NCBI GenBank assembly: GCA_030429235.1
Contig: JAUIDB010000013.1
Coordinates: forward strand, 62,001-126,000
Source of the DNA: Thermoanaerobaculia bacterium
GTDB lineage: Bacteria > Acidobacteriota > Thermoanaerobaculia > Multivoradales > JAIOJS01
DNA: 64,000 bases
Direction of reading: 5' to 3'
Below, one piece after another: positions 53,050 through 61,662 of the stretch. The notes beneath the pieces were generated by a model that worked only from the letters and a program-made list of their open reading frames with translations, ran no database searches and was not told the DNA's origin. Every line of letters begins with the position of its first letter. Position 1 is the stretch's first letter. Position numbers and translations under genes: made by a program.

Positions 53050-54719
53050 CCGCCCGCCGCCCGGTTCGATGGGACACCCTGCGGCTGGCAGCGGTGTTCG
53101 CACTCGTCGGCCTGCCACTGGCCGCCGTGTTGTCCCACACCGGGCGAGACTCTGACGGGCTCTGGTCGCACCTCGCGGCCACGGTCCTTCCGGGCTACGT
53201 CTACAACACGATCGGACTCGCGCTGGGTGTTGCGGTCCTGACCCTGCTGTTCGGAGTTGGTACCGCCTGGGCCGTCACCCTGTGCCGCTTCCCCGGAGAT
53301 CGTCTTCTTCGCTGGGCACTTCTGCTGCCGCTCGCCGTGCCCCCCTACCTCAGCGCCTACGCCTATACCGACCTGCTCCAGTTCAGTGGTCCGGTGCAGA
53401 GCACCCTCCGAGAGCTGACCGGATGGCAACGGGGTGGGTACTGGTTCCCCGACGTGCGCACCCTGGCGGGAGCGATCGTCATCCTCGCCTTCGCCCTTTT
53501 CCCCTACGTCTACCTCGCGGCGCGAGCGGCCTTCCTCGAACAGTCAGTCTGTGTCCTGGAAGTGGCACGGACTCTGGGTCACGACCCCTGGAGTAGCTTC
53601 TTTCGGGTCGCCCTGCCGCTGGCTCGACCTGCCATCTTTGCTGGACTGGCTCTCGTCTCGATGGAGACCCTGGCCGAATTCGGCGCCGTCGAGTACTGCG
53701 CGGTCGATACCTTCGCCACCGGAATCTATCGGACCTTCAACCTCCCGGACCCGCACGCTCTCACCGCCGCGGCTCAGCTCTCCGCCCTGCTCTTGCTCCC
53801 GATCGCGTTGCTGATCGGCTGCGAGCGGCTCGCCCAGCGTTCGGCGCGCTCGCACCCTACCTCGGTTCGGCATCGCGAGCTTCCCTCGTGGCGGTTGCAC
53901 GGAGTCAAAGCGGCACTGGCCACGCTGCTCTGCCTGGTACCGATCGCACTGGGCTTCGCCGTCCCGACAATGGTCTTTCTGATCGAGACCTGGCGGGGTG
54001 GAGATCGACGAGCGGCCGAGCTCTTTCTAACCCTGGGGCGTAACAGTCTCCTGCTCGGTAGCCTGGCCGCGGGGTTGGCCGTGGCGCTAGCACTCCTGGT
54101 GGCAGTCAGTCGACGCAACAGCCCGACGCGGTTCCATCGGGTCCTGTCTCGACTGGTGGGTGTCGGCTACGCCGTGCCCGGAGTCGTCATCGCTATCGGC
54201 GTCTTGGCACCGCTGATCTGGCTGGACTCCCAACTAGACCATTGGTCGCAAGTCCTCACCGGCGTGGGCACCGGATTGTTTCTCAGCGGATCGATCGTAG
54301 CCGTGCTCTACGCCTATCAGGTCCGTTTCCTCTCGCTGGCCCTGAACCTCGTCCGGGCCGCCTTCGGGCGGGTGCACACCCGCGTAGACGACGCGGCCCG
54401 GACCTTGGGCGCCACCGCATCTCGGACGTTGCGAGAGGTCCACTTGCCAATGATCCGCGGCTCGGTCGCCGCAGGTGCAGCGCTGGTCTTCGCCGAGACC
54501 ATCAAAGAACTCCCCGCCACCTTGATGCTGCGACCCTTCGACTTCGATACGTTGGCGGTGCGGGTGTACCATCTCGCCTCCGACGAGCGTCTCTCGGAAG
54601 CCTCGGCCGGAGCGCTCGCCTTGATCGTGGTCGGTATCATCCCCGTCGTGCTCCTGGCGAAGATCATCGACCGTTCTCGACCCGGTCAGCACGCCGATCC
54701 GCGAGAGCCGACCTCGTGA
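53046..54719 (+). CDS. Fe(III)-type ABC transporter permease (FbpB family)
   Basis: A 557-aa fused permease with two homologous halves of about six membrane segments each, as in FbpB/SfuB. Each half has an EAA-loop: EVARTLGHDPWSSFFRVAL in the first, and DDAARTLGATASRTLREV in the second. The start is TTG at 53046, overlapping the binding-protein stop as TTGA, an uncommon start that favours translational coupling. The stop overlaps the ATPase GTG start as GTGA. It forms the inner-membrane channel for ferric iron delivered by the upstream lipoprotein. Confidence 0.92.
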   Translation: MTARRPVRWDTLRLAAVFALVGLPLAAVLSHTGRDSDGLWSHLAATVLPGYVYNTIGLALGVAVLTLLFGVGTAWAVTLCRFPGDRLLRWALLLPLAVPPYLSAYAYTDLLQFSGPVQSTLRELTGWQRGGYWFPDVRTLAGAIVILAFALFPYVYLAARAAFLEQSVCVLEVARTLGHDPWSSFFRVALPLARPAIFAGLALVSMETLAEFGAVEYCAVDTFATGIYRTFNLPDPHALTAAAQLSALLLLPIALLIGCERLAQRSARSHPTSVRHRELPSWRLHGVKAALATLLCLVPIALGFAVPTMVFLIETWRGGDRRAAELFLTLGRNSLLLGSLAAGLAVALALLVAVSRRNSPTRFHRVLSRLVGVGYAVPGVVIAIGVLAPLIWLDSQLDHWSQVLTGVGTGLFLSGSIVAVLYAYQVRFLSLALNLVRAAFGRVHTRVDDAARTLGATASRTLREVHLPMIRGSVAAGAALVFAETIKELPATLMLRPFDFDTLAVRVYHLASDERLSEASAGALALIVVGIIPVVLLAKIIDRSRPGQHADPREPTS

Positions 54720-55768
54720 CCAGTCTCGAACTCCACAACGTGAGCCACCGTTTTGGTGCGGCCGAAGTACTGCGCGAAGTCTCTCTGCAAGTCTCCCGAG
54801 GCGAGGTGCACTGTCTCCTGGGACCATCGGGTAGCGGCAAATCCACCCTCCTCCGTCTCGTCGCCGGCCTCGAGACACTACAGCAGGGCCGCATCGACAT
54901 CGACTCGACGGAGGTTGCCGGCGCCCACCACCACCTGCCCCCCGAACAGCGGCGCGTCGGTTTCGTGTTCCAGGACTACGCCCTCTTTCCGCATCTCGAT
55001 GTGCGTCGCAACGTCCTGTTCGGCATGCCTCCTGGTCCCAGCCACCAACGCAACCAGGCCGTCATCGACCTCCTGGAGCGGGTCGAAATGGTCCGTTTCG
55101 CCGGCGCCATGCCCCACACGCTGAGCGGTGGCGAACAGCAGCGCGTAGCCCTGGCCCGGGCGCTGGCTCGAAGACCCCAGGTCATGCTCCTCGACGAGCC
55201 GTTCTCCGGGCTCGATCGCAGCCTCCGTCGGGCCGTCCGCTCGAACACCCTCGCGGTGCTCAAGGAAGCAGGGGTGGCGACCCTGATGGTCACCCACGAT
55301 CCTCGGGAAGCGCGACTGGTGGCGGACCGGCTCAGTGTCCTCCACGGCGGCGAGATCCTACAATCCGGACCTCCCTTGGATCTGTACCACCGACCCTCGA
55401 GCCTCCCGGTGGCCGAGCTCTTCGGTCCCATCAACCGGGTATCCGGCATCGTGAAAGGTCGATCCGTCGAGGTGCCTTGGGGAGTCGTCGACGCCCGGGA
55501 CGAGACCGAGGGTGCGGCCGTGGTCGTGCTTCTGCGACCCGAGTGGATCTGGCTCGATGACGCGGACGGGTTTCGAGCCGAACCGGCGGCAGAGATCGCA
55601 GGCATCACCGCGGACGGTCCCCTGGTCCGGGTCACCGTGCGCTGCGCCGATGGTACGCTCCTCAGCCTCGCCGATGTCCCCCGCCACGCCTGGACCGTGG
55701 GACAGTCCGTGGTGGTGCGAACCATCGACGACCCACCGGTGATTCGTTCAGACTCCGATCGCCCCTAG
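54716..55768 (+). CDS. Fe(III)-type ABC transporter ATP-binding protein (FbpC family)
   Basis: A 350-aa ATPase for the iron importer. Walker A is GPSGSGKST (36-44), the Q-loop is FVFQDYALFPHLDV, the signature is LSGGEQQRVALARAL, Walker B is VMLLDEPFSGLD, and the switch His is in MVTHDPREARL. A C-terminal regulatory TOBE-like domain occupies about 245-350 (VVLLRPEWIWL). The start is GTG at 54716, overlapping the permease stop as GTGA; the longer frame upstream lies inside the permease gene and is discarded. Confidence 0.92.
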   Translation: MTSLELHNVSHRFGAAEVLREVSLQVSRGEVHCLLGPSGSGKSTLLRLVAGLETLQQGRIDIDSTEVAGAHHHLPPEQRRVGFVFQDYALFPHLDVRRNVLFGMPPGPSHQRNQAVIDLLERVEMVRFAGAMPHTLSGGEQQRVALARALARRPQVMLLDEPFSGLDRSLRRAVRSNTLAVLKEAGVATLMVTHDPREARLVADRLSVLHGGEILQSGPPLDLYHRPSSLPVAELFGPINRVSGIVKGRSVEVPWGVVDARDETEGAAVVVLLRPEWIWLDDADGFRAEPAAEIAGITADGPLVRVTVRCADGTLLSLADVPRHAWTVGQSVVVRTIDDPPVIRSDSDRP

Positions 55769-55820
55769 GCGACCAACCCCTCGCCGCGCGGCTGGGAAAC
55801 GTCGCCGGCGCAGGAGCCTG

Positions 55821-56435
55821 CTACCGGTGGTCTGGCAACTCGGGCGGGTCGCCGATGTCTCCAGCCGCTTCGCAGGAACGTGTTTCCGTCTCGTCACAAG
55901 GGACGCCTCCCCCGTCCTCGTAACCCGGCGCTGGCTGGGTCAAGTCGCGAAGAACTGTGTAGAGGGCTTCCCCTCGAAGGTCCACGGCGACCAAACGCCC
56001 CTCGCGATCGACGACGACGGTACGAGGAACCGCCTCGACCCCGAAGCGCTGGCCGAGGGCTCCCTCCAGACCCCGGCCATCGTGAATCTGGGGCCAGGCC
56101 ATGTCATGACGGAGCAGAAAGCTACGCACCGAACGCCGATGGGTGGTGTTCAGGCTGACCCCGAGGATCACCAGATCCTCGCCCGCCAGTTCCTGGTGAA
56201 TGCGGCGCAGATTCGGTAACTCAGCCAGACAGGGTGGACACCAGGTGGCCCAGAAGTCGACCAGCACCACGCGGTCCAGCAGGGTCGAGGCCGTCCACAC
56301 GTCGCCGGTCAGGTCGACCGCCTCCACTCCCGCCCAGACTCCCTCGCCGTTCCCAGGCTCGACACTCGAGCCGGGGTTCGAGGCCACGATGATCCCCAGT
56401 GTGAGGCACCCTGCGAAGCGGGCCCAGGGAGTCAA
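55821..56435 (-). CDS. Exported TlpA/ResA-like thioredoxin
   Basis: A 204-aa periplasmic thiol-disulfide protein. The active site is FWATWCPPCLAE (Cys66, Cys69), and the cis-Pro segment is GVEAVPRTVVVD. The likely start is TTG at 56435, right after the TonB-receptor stop, giving a signal-type segment (ARFAGCLTLGIIVASNPG). The only ATG, at 56495, would overlap the receptor gene by 59 nt and lacks signal-peptide character. A C-terminal tail (GGGVPCDETETRSCEAA) adds two more cysteines beyond the fold. It is coupled to the TonB receptor whose plug carries a Cys pair, so it may reduce or load that receptor or its ligand. Confidence 0.85.
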   Translation of the reverse strand: MTPWARFAGCLTLGIIVASNPGSSVEPGNGEGVWAGVEAVDLTGDVWTASTLLDRVVLVDFWATWCPPCLAELPNLRRIHQELAGEDLVILGVSLNTTHRRSVRSFLLRHDMAWPQIHDGRGLEGALGQRFGVEAVPRTVVVDREGRLVAVDLRGEALYTVLRDLTQPAPGYEDGGGVPCDETETRSCEAAGDIGDPPELPDHR

Positions 56436-56436
56436 C

Positions 56437-58746
56437 TCAGAACCGCAGACCGAGCGACAGGAACCACTGCCTCGGAAAGCGCGGCCCGTAGACATACGAG
56501 GGATCTCGATTCGGGCCCCGGTCGAGGTCGGGCTGGTACTCGCCGGTCAGGTTCTTGCCTCCGACAGTGAGCTGGATCTCGCGCTCGTCGTCCAGGGGCC
56601 ATCGGTAGGTAGCGTTGGCATCGAAGGTCAGGAAGTCCGGAGTCTGGTCGAGGCGATCACGGTCGATGTACCCTGCGTAGTGGGGGGCCAGCATCTCGCC
56701 GGTGTAGAGCGCGCCGCCGAAGAGGTCGAGGCGTTCGGTAGCCGACCAACGGACCGCGAGGTTGCCGTAGAGTTCCGGAGTTCGCCAGAACTCGCGGCTG
56801 CCGAAGTCAGGCTCGGGATCGTCGAAGCGAGCGCTCTGCACCACGAAACCAGCGTCGACTTGGAGGCTGGAGCCGAATCGGAGGGAAGCGGTGGTTTCGA
56901 CTCCCTCCACCCGAGCCCCACCCAGGTTGATCCGCAGTAGCTCGAGTTCGGGGGTCGACGGATCGTCGGCCTCTCGATTGAAAAAGAGATCCTCGAGGCG
57001 CGTCTCGAACAGTGCGAGCTCGAACGACGCGTTGGTGCGGCGACCCAACACGGGACGCCACTCGACGCTGAACAGAGCCGACTGCGAGCTCTCCTCTTCG
57101 AGATTCGGGTCCGGTCGAAGAACTCGGGCCGTGCCCCCGCCCACCAGCTCGATATGCAGGTCTTCGTCGAAGGTGACCGGCGGACGGAATCCGTGCCCGT
57201 AGGTCGCACGCAACGTCAGATCGTCGCGGGGTGAGTAGAGGACCGCCAGTCGCGGCGAGACGATCGGATCCTCAATCGCCGAATGGCCGTCGAGGCGCAA
57301 GCCGTAAAGCAAACTGATCCTCTTGCCCAGCTTGCGATCCTCCTGGGCGAACAGCGACCAGCTCTCGTTGGTCTCTTCGGTCAGGCGGTCGTAGCCGATC
57401 TGGGTGTCCGTGAGTTCGTCGCGATCTGCCTGGACCCCCCACGAGACGGTGCCCCGCGAGTGTCCGTGGTGGACCTGCGCTCCGAACACCGTAGTGACTC
57501 CCCGACTCACACCGTAGGCATCCGGGTCGAACCCGGCGCCGTAGTAGCTGTCGCGATCGAGTTCGACTCTGGACAGAGCGAGCCGGTAGTCCGTGCGAGG
57601 GCCGAGCGAATGCAACCAGCGGATCGACGACGCCACCGTCGCGGTGGCGATCGCCTCGGTCACCGCGGTCTGGTGTGGAGGACGATCGAAGTTCTCGAGG
57701 TCCCCCCCTCGCCGCGAGGCGTCGGTCCAGTTCAGATCCGCCACCAGCTGGCCCGAGTCTGCCAGCAAGATCAACTGACCCCGGAGACCGACGGCGGTGA
57801 GTTCTCGGTGCGTGACCTCCGAGAAGCCGTCTCCGTCGACGTCGACCAGCGGCACCTCGTCCCGCTGACCGTAGAAGGTGGCCGAACGACTCCCATCGTG
57901 GCTCCCCCAGTCGACCAACGCCCGCACGGCGCTCCCCTCTCCCGGGCTCGAGCCATCGAACGAGCTCGTCTCGAAATCCAGATCGAGGTGGGTGTGGTCG
58001 GCGTAGTGCGGAATCAGGTTGATGGTCCCCGCGATAGAGCTGGCGCCGTACAGGGCGGAGCCGCTGCCCTTCAAGACCTCGATGCCATCGAGCATCCGGG
58101 CCGGGATCTGCTCCAGACCGTAAACCAGAGCCAGCGATGAGACCGTGGGCTGCCCATCGACCACGATCTGCGAGTACGGCCCTTCCAGACCGAGCATCCG
58201 CAGCTGCGTCGTATTGCAGTTACCACAGTTGCTCTCGATGCGAAGTCCGGAGGTGTACTCGACGGCATCGGCCAGGGTTCGCGCTGCTGTCGAGACGATC
58301 TCGCGGCGATCGATCGCCTCGATGTGAACCGGAATGTCCTTGAGCCGGCGCAGATCGCCGGTCGCGCTAACCACCAGCTCCTCCCCAAAGGCCGGCTGCA
58401 CGACGACCCGAACTTCGGCCTGGCCGGCACGGATCGTCGGCGTGGCCGCCGTCCAGCCATCGGCAGTGACCACCAGCGCGCCGCCGTCATCGCCGCTCAA
58501 CGCGGAGAGACAAGCCGTTCCTTCCTGGGAGGTAGAGACGCTAGCACCTCCGATCTGGGTCACCAGAGCACCCGGGACCGCCTTACCGTCCGGCTGAACC
58601 ACCAAAACCCGTAGCTCGCACTCGGAGGCACTGTTCCCTGGAGCCCCGATCGCGACTGCGAGTACCGTGGCCAGGGTCGAGAGGAAGCACCGGGACCACT
58701 CGTATCGCTCCCGACCCACGGCCGCCATCGTGTTTCTCGTTCTCAT
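56437..58746 (-). CDS. TonB-dependent receptor with N-terminal carboxypeptidase-like domain and plug Cys pair
   Basis: A 769-aa outer-membrane receptor. GGAG precedes the ATG at 58746. After a signal peptide, residues ~40-118 form a carboxypeptidase-regulatory-like beta domain (LRVLVVQPDGKAVPGALV). The plug starts near 120 (GEELVVSATGDLRRLKDIP) and contains SNCGNCNTTQLRMLGLEGPY, with Cys174 and Cys177. The barrel ends in WFLSLGLRF. NCGNC-plug receptors are found in Bacteroidota and relatives; their ligand is not settled and metals or metal complexes are plausible. An operator-like palindrome overlaps its promoter, and a TlpA-like thioredoxin gene follows. Confidence 0.88.
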   Translation of the reverse strand: MRTRNTMAAVGRERYEWSRCFLSTLATVLAVAIGAPGNSASECELRVLVVQPDGKAVPGALVTQIGGASVSTSQEGTACLSALSGDDGGALVVTADGWTAATPTIRAGQAEVRVVVQPAFGEELVVSATGDLRRLKDIPVHIEAIDRREIVSTAARTLADAVEYTSGLRIESNCGNCNTTQLRMLGLEGPYSQIVVDGQPTVSSLALVYGLEQIPARMLDGIEVLKGSGSALYGASSIAGTINLIPHYADHTHLDLDFETSSFDGSSPGEGSAVRALVDWGSHDGSRSATFYGQRDEVPLVDVDGDGFSEVTHRELTAVGLRGQLILLADSGQLVADLNWTDASRRGGDLENFDRPPHQTAVTEAIATATVASSIRWLHSLGPRTDYRLALSRVELDRDSYYGAGFDPDAYGVSRGVTTVFGAQVHHGHSRGTVSWGVQADRDELTDTQIGYDRLTEETNESWSLFAQEDRKLGKRISLLYGLRLDGHSAIEDPIVSPRLAVLYSPRDDLTLRATYGHGFRPPVTFDEDLHIELVGGGTARVLRPDPNLEEESSQSALFSVEWRPVLGRRTNASFELALFETRLEDLFFNREADDPSTPELELLRINLGGARVEGVETTASLRFGSSLQVDAGFVVQSARFDDPEPDFGSREFWRTPELYGNLAVRWSATERLDLFGGALYTGEMLAPHYAGYIDRDRLDQTPDFLTFDANATYRWPLDDEREIQLTVGGKNLTGEYQPDLDRGPNRDPSYVYGPRFPRQWFLSLGLRF

Positions 58747-58825
58747 GGGACTCCAATCCTTCGATTCGGGGTCCGCTTGACGCGTATCGCAGACCACTCA
58801 GCGGCACTCCGCAGCTGACTGCCTT

Positions 58826-58854
58826 ATTTTGACTTACCAAAATATTGTTGTCAA
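58826..58854 (-). promoter_or_regulatory. Promoter with overlapping palindromic operator upstream of the second TonB receptor
   Basis: On the minus strand TTGACA (58854-58849), a consensus -35, is followed after 17 nt by a weak -10 (CAAAAT, 58831-58826). ATTTTG (58826-58831) and CAAAAT (58838-58843) form an inverted repeat with a 6-nt spacer over the -10. This AT-rich island in GC-rich DNA fits a metal-responsive repressor site of Fur or DtxR/MntR type; the regulator is not identifiable. The rest of the spacer 58747-58990 shows no gene. Confidence 0.55.
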
Positions 58855-58990
58855 TCGGCCTAAATTTCGACGTCGCAAGGTCTCGGACCTCCCTCGAGGG
58901 AGGCGCTCTTCGTCAGACCAAGGAAGAGATCGCGACAGGTTCCCGAGAACCGGGCAGCGCTCCCTCAGCCCGACCTAAGCCGCCCAGACT

Positions 58991-59860
58991 TCAATTCCGC
59001 GGGGGAGGGACCGCTGTCCAGGCGGGAGCCGAATGGCCACTCGGCCGGCGCGCCGCTCGTTCGATCTCGACCAGCTTTGCGATCGGACCGACGAGAAAAA
59101 GTGCGTAGAAGGGAGCGTAGACAAAGCGCAGGTGCCGAAAGACCGCTTCGACGATCGCGATCAGCACCGTGACCGCGATCCTCCCCCGCCTGGTTCCTAC
59201 CGTCGTCTTGGGGTCCGTGATCATGAAGAACATGAAGAGTTGGTACATCGGACCGGTGAGCGGAGAGATCTCTCCCAAGAAGGGTTGGCCGGTCACCGCC
59301 GAGCGCAGGGCGGCGAGGATCACGAACGAGACGAGGTAGGTCAACGTGACATGCAATCGGTTCACTCGGTGCAGGATAGCGGTACCAAGAGTCCAAACCA
59401 CCACCATCGGCAATAGGTTGTTGCCCCATTGGATGCTGAGACCCGCCACCGAGTCGGAGGCGAGAAGCAACAGCGCCACCACTCCCAGGTTGGTCGGGTT
59501 CCACAGATGTTGATTCCGAACCCGAAGGACGTACTTCGAAGTGATCGAGATCGCCGATCCGAGCGCATAGGGCCAGAAGGCCAAAGAACGCACCAGAATC
59601 CCGATACTGATGCCCGAGACGTAGGCACTCGCCAGATGAGGCCAGCGGCCGAAGAGGGAGCGCACCAGGATCAGTTCGGTTGCCATGGCAGTGGCGATGG
59701 CGAGGAGGGTGCGAGACCAGCTCTCCAGGAACCCGAAGCTGAGCTGCCCAGCCACCAGAAGGGTGGTGATCAACAGGGGCGCGAGAAAGCGAGGGTCGAG
59801 ACGAAAACGTCGCGGGGAACTCGCACTTCCAGGCTGGGCGGTAGCTTCGACTTCGGCCAT
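58991..59860 (-). CDS. UnbU-like membrane protein (NqrB/RnfD-related)
   Basis: A 289-aa polytopic inner-membrane protein with about eight or nine segments. It matches the family first seen beside UnbV in enediyne clusters, a relative of Na+-NQR subunit B and RnfD. Family segments: SGISIGILVRS, SKYVLRVRNQHLWNPTN and the subunit-D-like FFMITDPKTTVGTRRGR. The GAT-type threonine that carries covalent FMN in RnfD/NqrB is not seen where expected (LRSAVTGQPFLGE), so it may lack flavin. The ATG at 59860 overlaps the upstream UnbV stop as TGATG. The role is unknown. Confidence 0.8.
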   Translation of the reverse strand: MAEVEATAQPGSASSPRRFRLDPRFLAPLLITTLLVAGQLSFGFLESWSRTLLAIATAMATELILVRSLFGRWPHLASAYVSGISIGILVRSLAFWPYALGSAISITSKYVLRVRNQHLWNPTNLGVVALLLLASDSVAGLSIQWGNNLLPMVVVWTLGTAILHRVNRLHVTLTYLVSFVILAALRSAVTGQPFLGEISPLTGPMYQLFMFFMITDPKTTVGTRRGRIAVTVLIAIVEAVFRHLRFVYAPFYALFLVGPIAKLVEIERAARRPSGHSAPAWTAVPPPRN

Positions 59861-61662
59861 CAGACCGGCTCCTTTATCACATACACGCGGTTCACTGGCG
59901 GCTGCCTCAGAGTCTGGGTTTCGCCCGAGGGCCACCGAACGACGACCTGGTCGACTTCGGTAGCGGACCCGAGGCCAAAATGGAGCTTGAGCTGGTTCTG
60001 CGCACTGAAGCCCGAACCGCCCAACACTTCCTGGACCTGCTGCTGTCCATCCCACGAGAGGGCGACCTGAGCCCCGACTGCACTCCGGTTGGTGCATTGG
60101 CCCTCGCTCTCCGAGGAACAACCCCCTTCGAGTTCGAACGCGATCCAATGGCGATCGGGGTGCACTTCGTTGCGATAGAAAAGGAGAGGGCCCCGCTGAT
60201 TGGCGACCAACACGTCGACGACCCCACGCCCCGAGAAGTCACCGTAGGCCACCGCCCGACCGTCGTACCGATCGACGGCACCGACGACCTGCGACACGTC
60301 GAGAAAGCGCCCCGCGCCGTCGTTGAGCCAGAGCTTCTTTTGTTGATAGCCGGCCAGACTGCGCTCACCCATTGCCGGCCAGTTCTGTGCGTCCGAAATG
60401 ACGATCTCGTGCCCGCCCGCGACCTTCGAGAAGTCATACCAGTAGCTTTCACTGGGAGAAGCCGAGACGAAGCCGTTGACGAGGTAGAGGTCCAGAAAAC
60501 CATCGTTGTTGAGATCGCCGAACTGAGCCCCGAAACTCCAACCTCCCAGTTCGACCCCCAGGGAACCGGCCAGGTTGTCGTAGTGCGGAAGTCCACCCTC
60601 CGGTGCCGACGCGGGCACCCAGAGGTTGTTACCCTGCAGCAAGATCCCCCGCTCCGAGATGTTCGACTCGTAGATCGCGAAGAGGCCCTGATTGAAGACG
60701 TCGCCCACGGTAGCGTTCATCCCACTCTTCGGCGAGAAGCCGACTCCGGCCTCCCGGCCGACTTCCCGGAACCTCCCACCCTCGTTGACGAACAACTCGG
60801 ACACTCCGTAGTCATTGGCGACGAAGAGATCCGGATAGCCAGTGCCTCGAAGGTCCGCCGCCACCGTTGCCAGAGCCCACCGTCGCGAAGAGATGCCCAC
60901 CTCTTCGCTCACTTCCTCGAACTCCCCGTCGCCCAGGTTTCGGTACAGGTACTTCCGCCCCCCGTTGTCGGCGTACTCGAAGCTCTCAGGCATCATCCTG
61001 GTACTGGTGAGTTCCCAGAGGTTCACGGCTTCGGAGTAGTAGCCGGCGATGAAGAGATCCAGTCTTCCGTCCCGGTCGTAGTCGAGCCAGACCGCCGAGT
61101 TCACGTTGGCCCAGGCCGGTAGGCTGATGTTCTCCACCCGCGAGAAGCGCATGCCTCCTTCGTTGCGGAAGAGATCCTGCTGGCCCCAACGGTAGAGAAA
61201 GAGGTCCTCGAAACCGTCGTTGTCGTAGTCGCCCCACACCGATCCCATCGACACTCCGGTGGCTGGCTGGTTGACCTCCGCGATACCCAATCGCTCGGCA
61301 ACCTCTTCGAAGGTCCCATTCCCGCGGTTTCGGAACATCCGATTCTTCGAACCCATCCGGCTATTGGTCACGTAGACATCGGGAAGCCCATCGGCGTCGA
61401 AGTCGGTTACCGAGACCGCCGCCCCCATCGACGCCACCTCCGGCATGATGTGTGCGAGTTTGGGGTCGAGCCTCGGACCTTCATGAATGAACTCCATCCC
61501 CGCTTCCTGGGCCGACTCGGTGAGGACGAAGCCGTAGCGATCCAGGGCGCTCGCACTGGAGTCGGTGACCGTTCCCTTCTCGCCGAGCCGTCGGATCAGC
61601 CAGGGGGTGAGGAGCAGGCCGCAGAACAGTACGATCAGCGTGATTCTGGCGCGGTGTTTCAT
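59860..61662 (-). CDS. FG-GAP beta-propeller protein with ASPIC/UnbV domain
   Basis: A 600-aa exported or membrane-anchored protein. Residues 8-24 (LIVLFCGLLLTPWLI) form a signal or anchor. FG-GAP/VCBS calcium-binding repeats fill about 75-480: TDFDADGLPDVYVT, GDYDNDGFEDLFLY, LDYDRDGRLDLFIA, GDLNNDGFLDLYLV. The C-terminal ASPIC/UnbV domain (about 510-590) is canonical: SAVGAQVALSW, GGSGFSAQNQLKLHFGLG and VVVRWPSGETQTL. ATG at 61662 overlaps the upstream gene stop (ATGA), and its stop overlaps the UnbU-like gene (TGATG). This three-gene coupling implies that the products act together. Confidence 0.88.
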   Translation of the reverse strand: MKHRARITLIVLFCGLLLTPWLIRRLGEKGTVTDSSASALDRYGFVLTESAQEAGMEFIHEGPRLDPKLAHIMPEVASMGAAVSVTDFDADGLPDVYVTNSRMGSKNRMFRNRGNGTFEEVAERLGIAEVNQPATGVSMGSVWGDYDNDGFEDLFLYRWGQQDLFRNEGGMRFSRVENISLPAWANVNSAVWLDYDRDGRLDLFIAGYYSEAVNLWELTSTRMMPESFEYADNGGRKYLYRNLGDGEFEEVSEEVGISSRRWALATVAADLRGTGYPDLFVANDYGVSELFVNEGGRFREVGREAGVGFSPKSGMNATVGDVFNQGLFAIYESNISERGILLQGNNLWVPASAPEGGLPHYDNLAGSLGVELGGWSFGAQFGDLNNDGFLDLYLVNGFVSASPSESYWYDFSKVAGGHEIVISDAQNWPAMGERSLAGYQQKKLWLNDGAGRFLDVSQVVGAVDRYDGRAVAYGDFSGRGVVDVLVANQRGPLLFYRNEVHPDRHWIAFELEGGCSSESEGQCTNRSAVGAQVALSWDGQQQVQEVLGGSGFSAQNQLKLHFGLGSATEVDQVVVRWPSGETQTLRQPPVNRVYVIKEPV

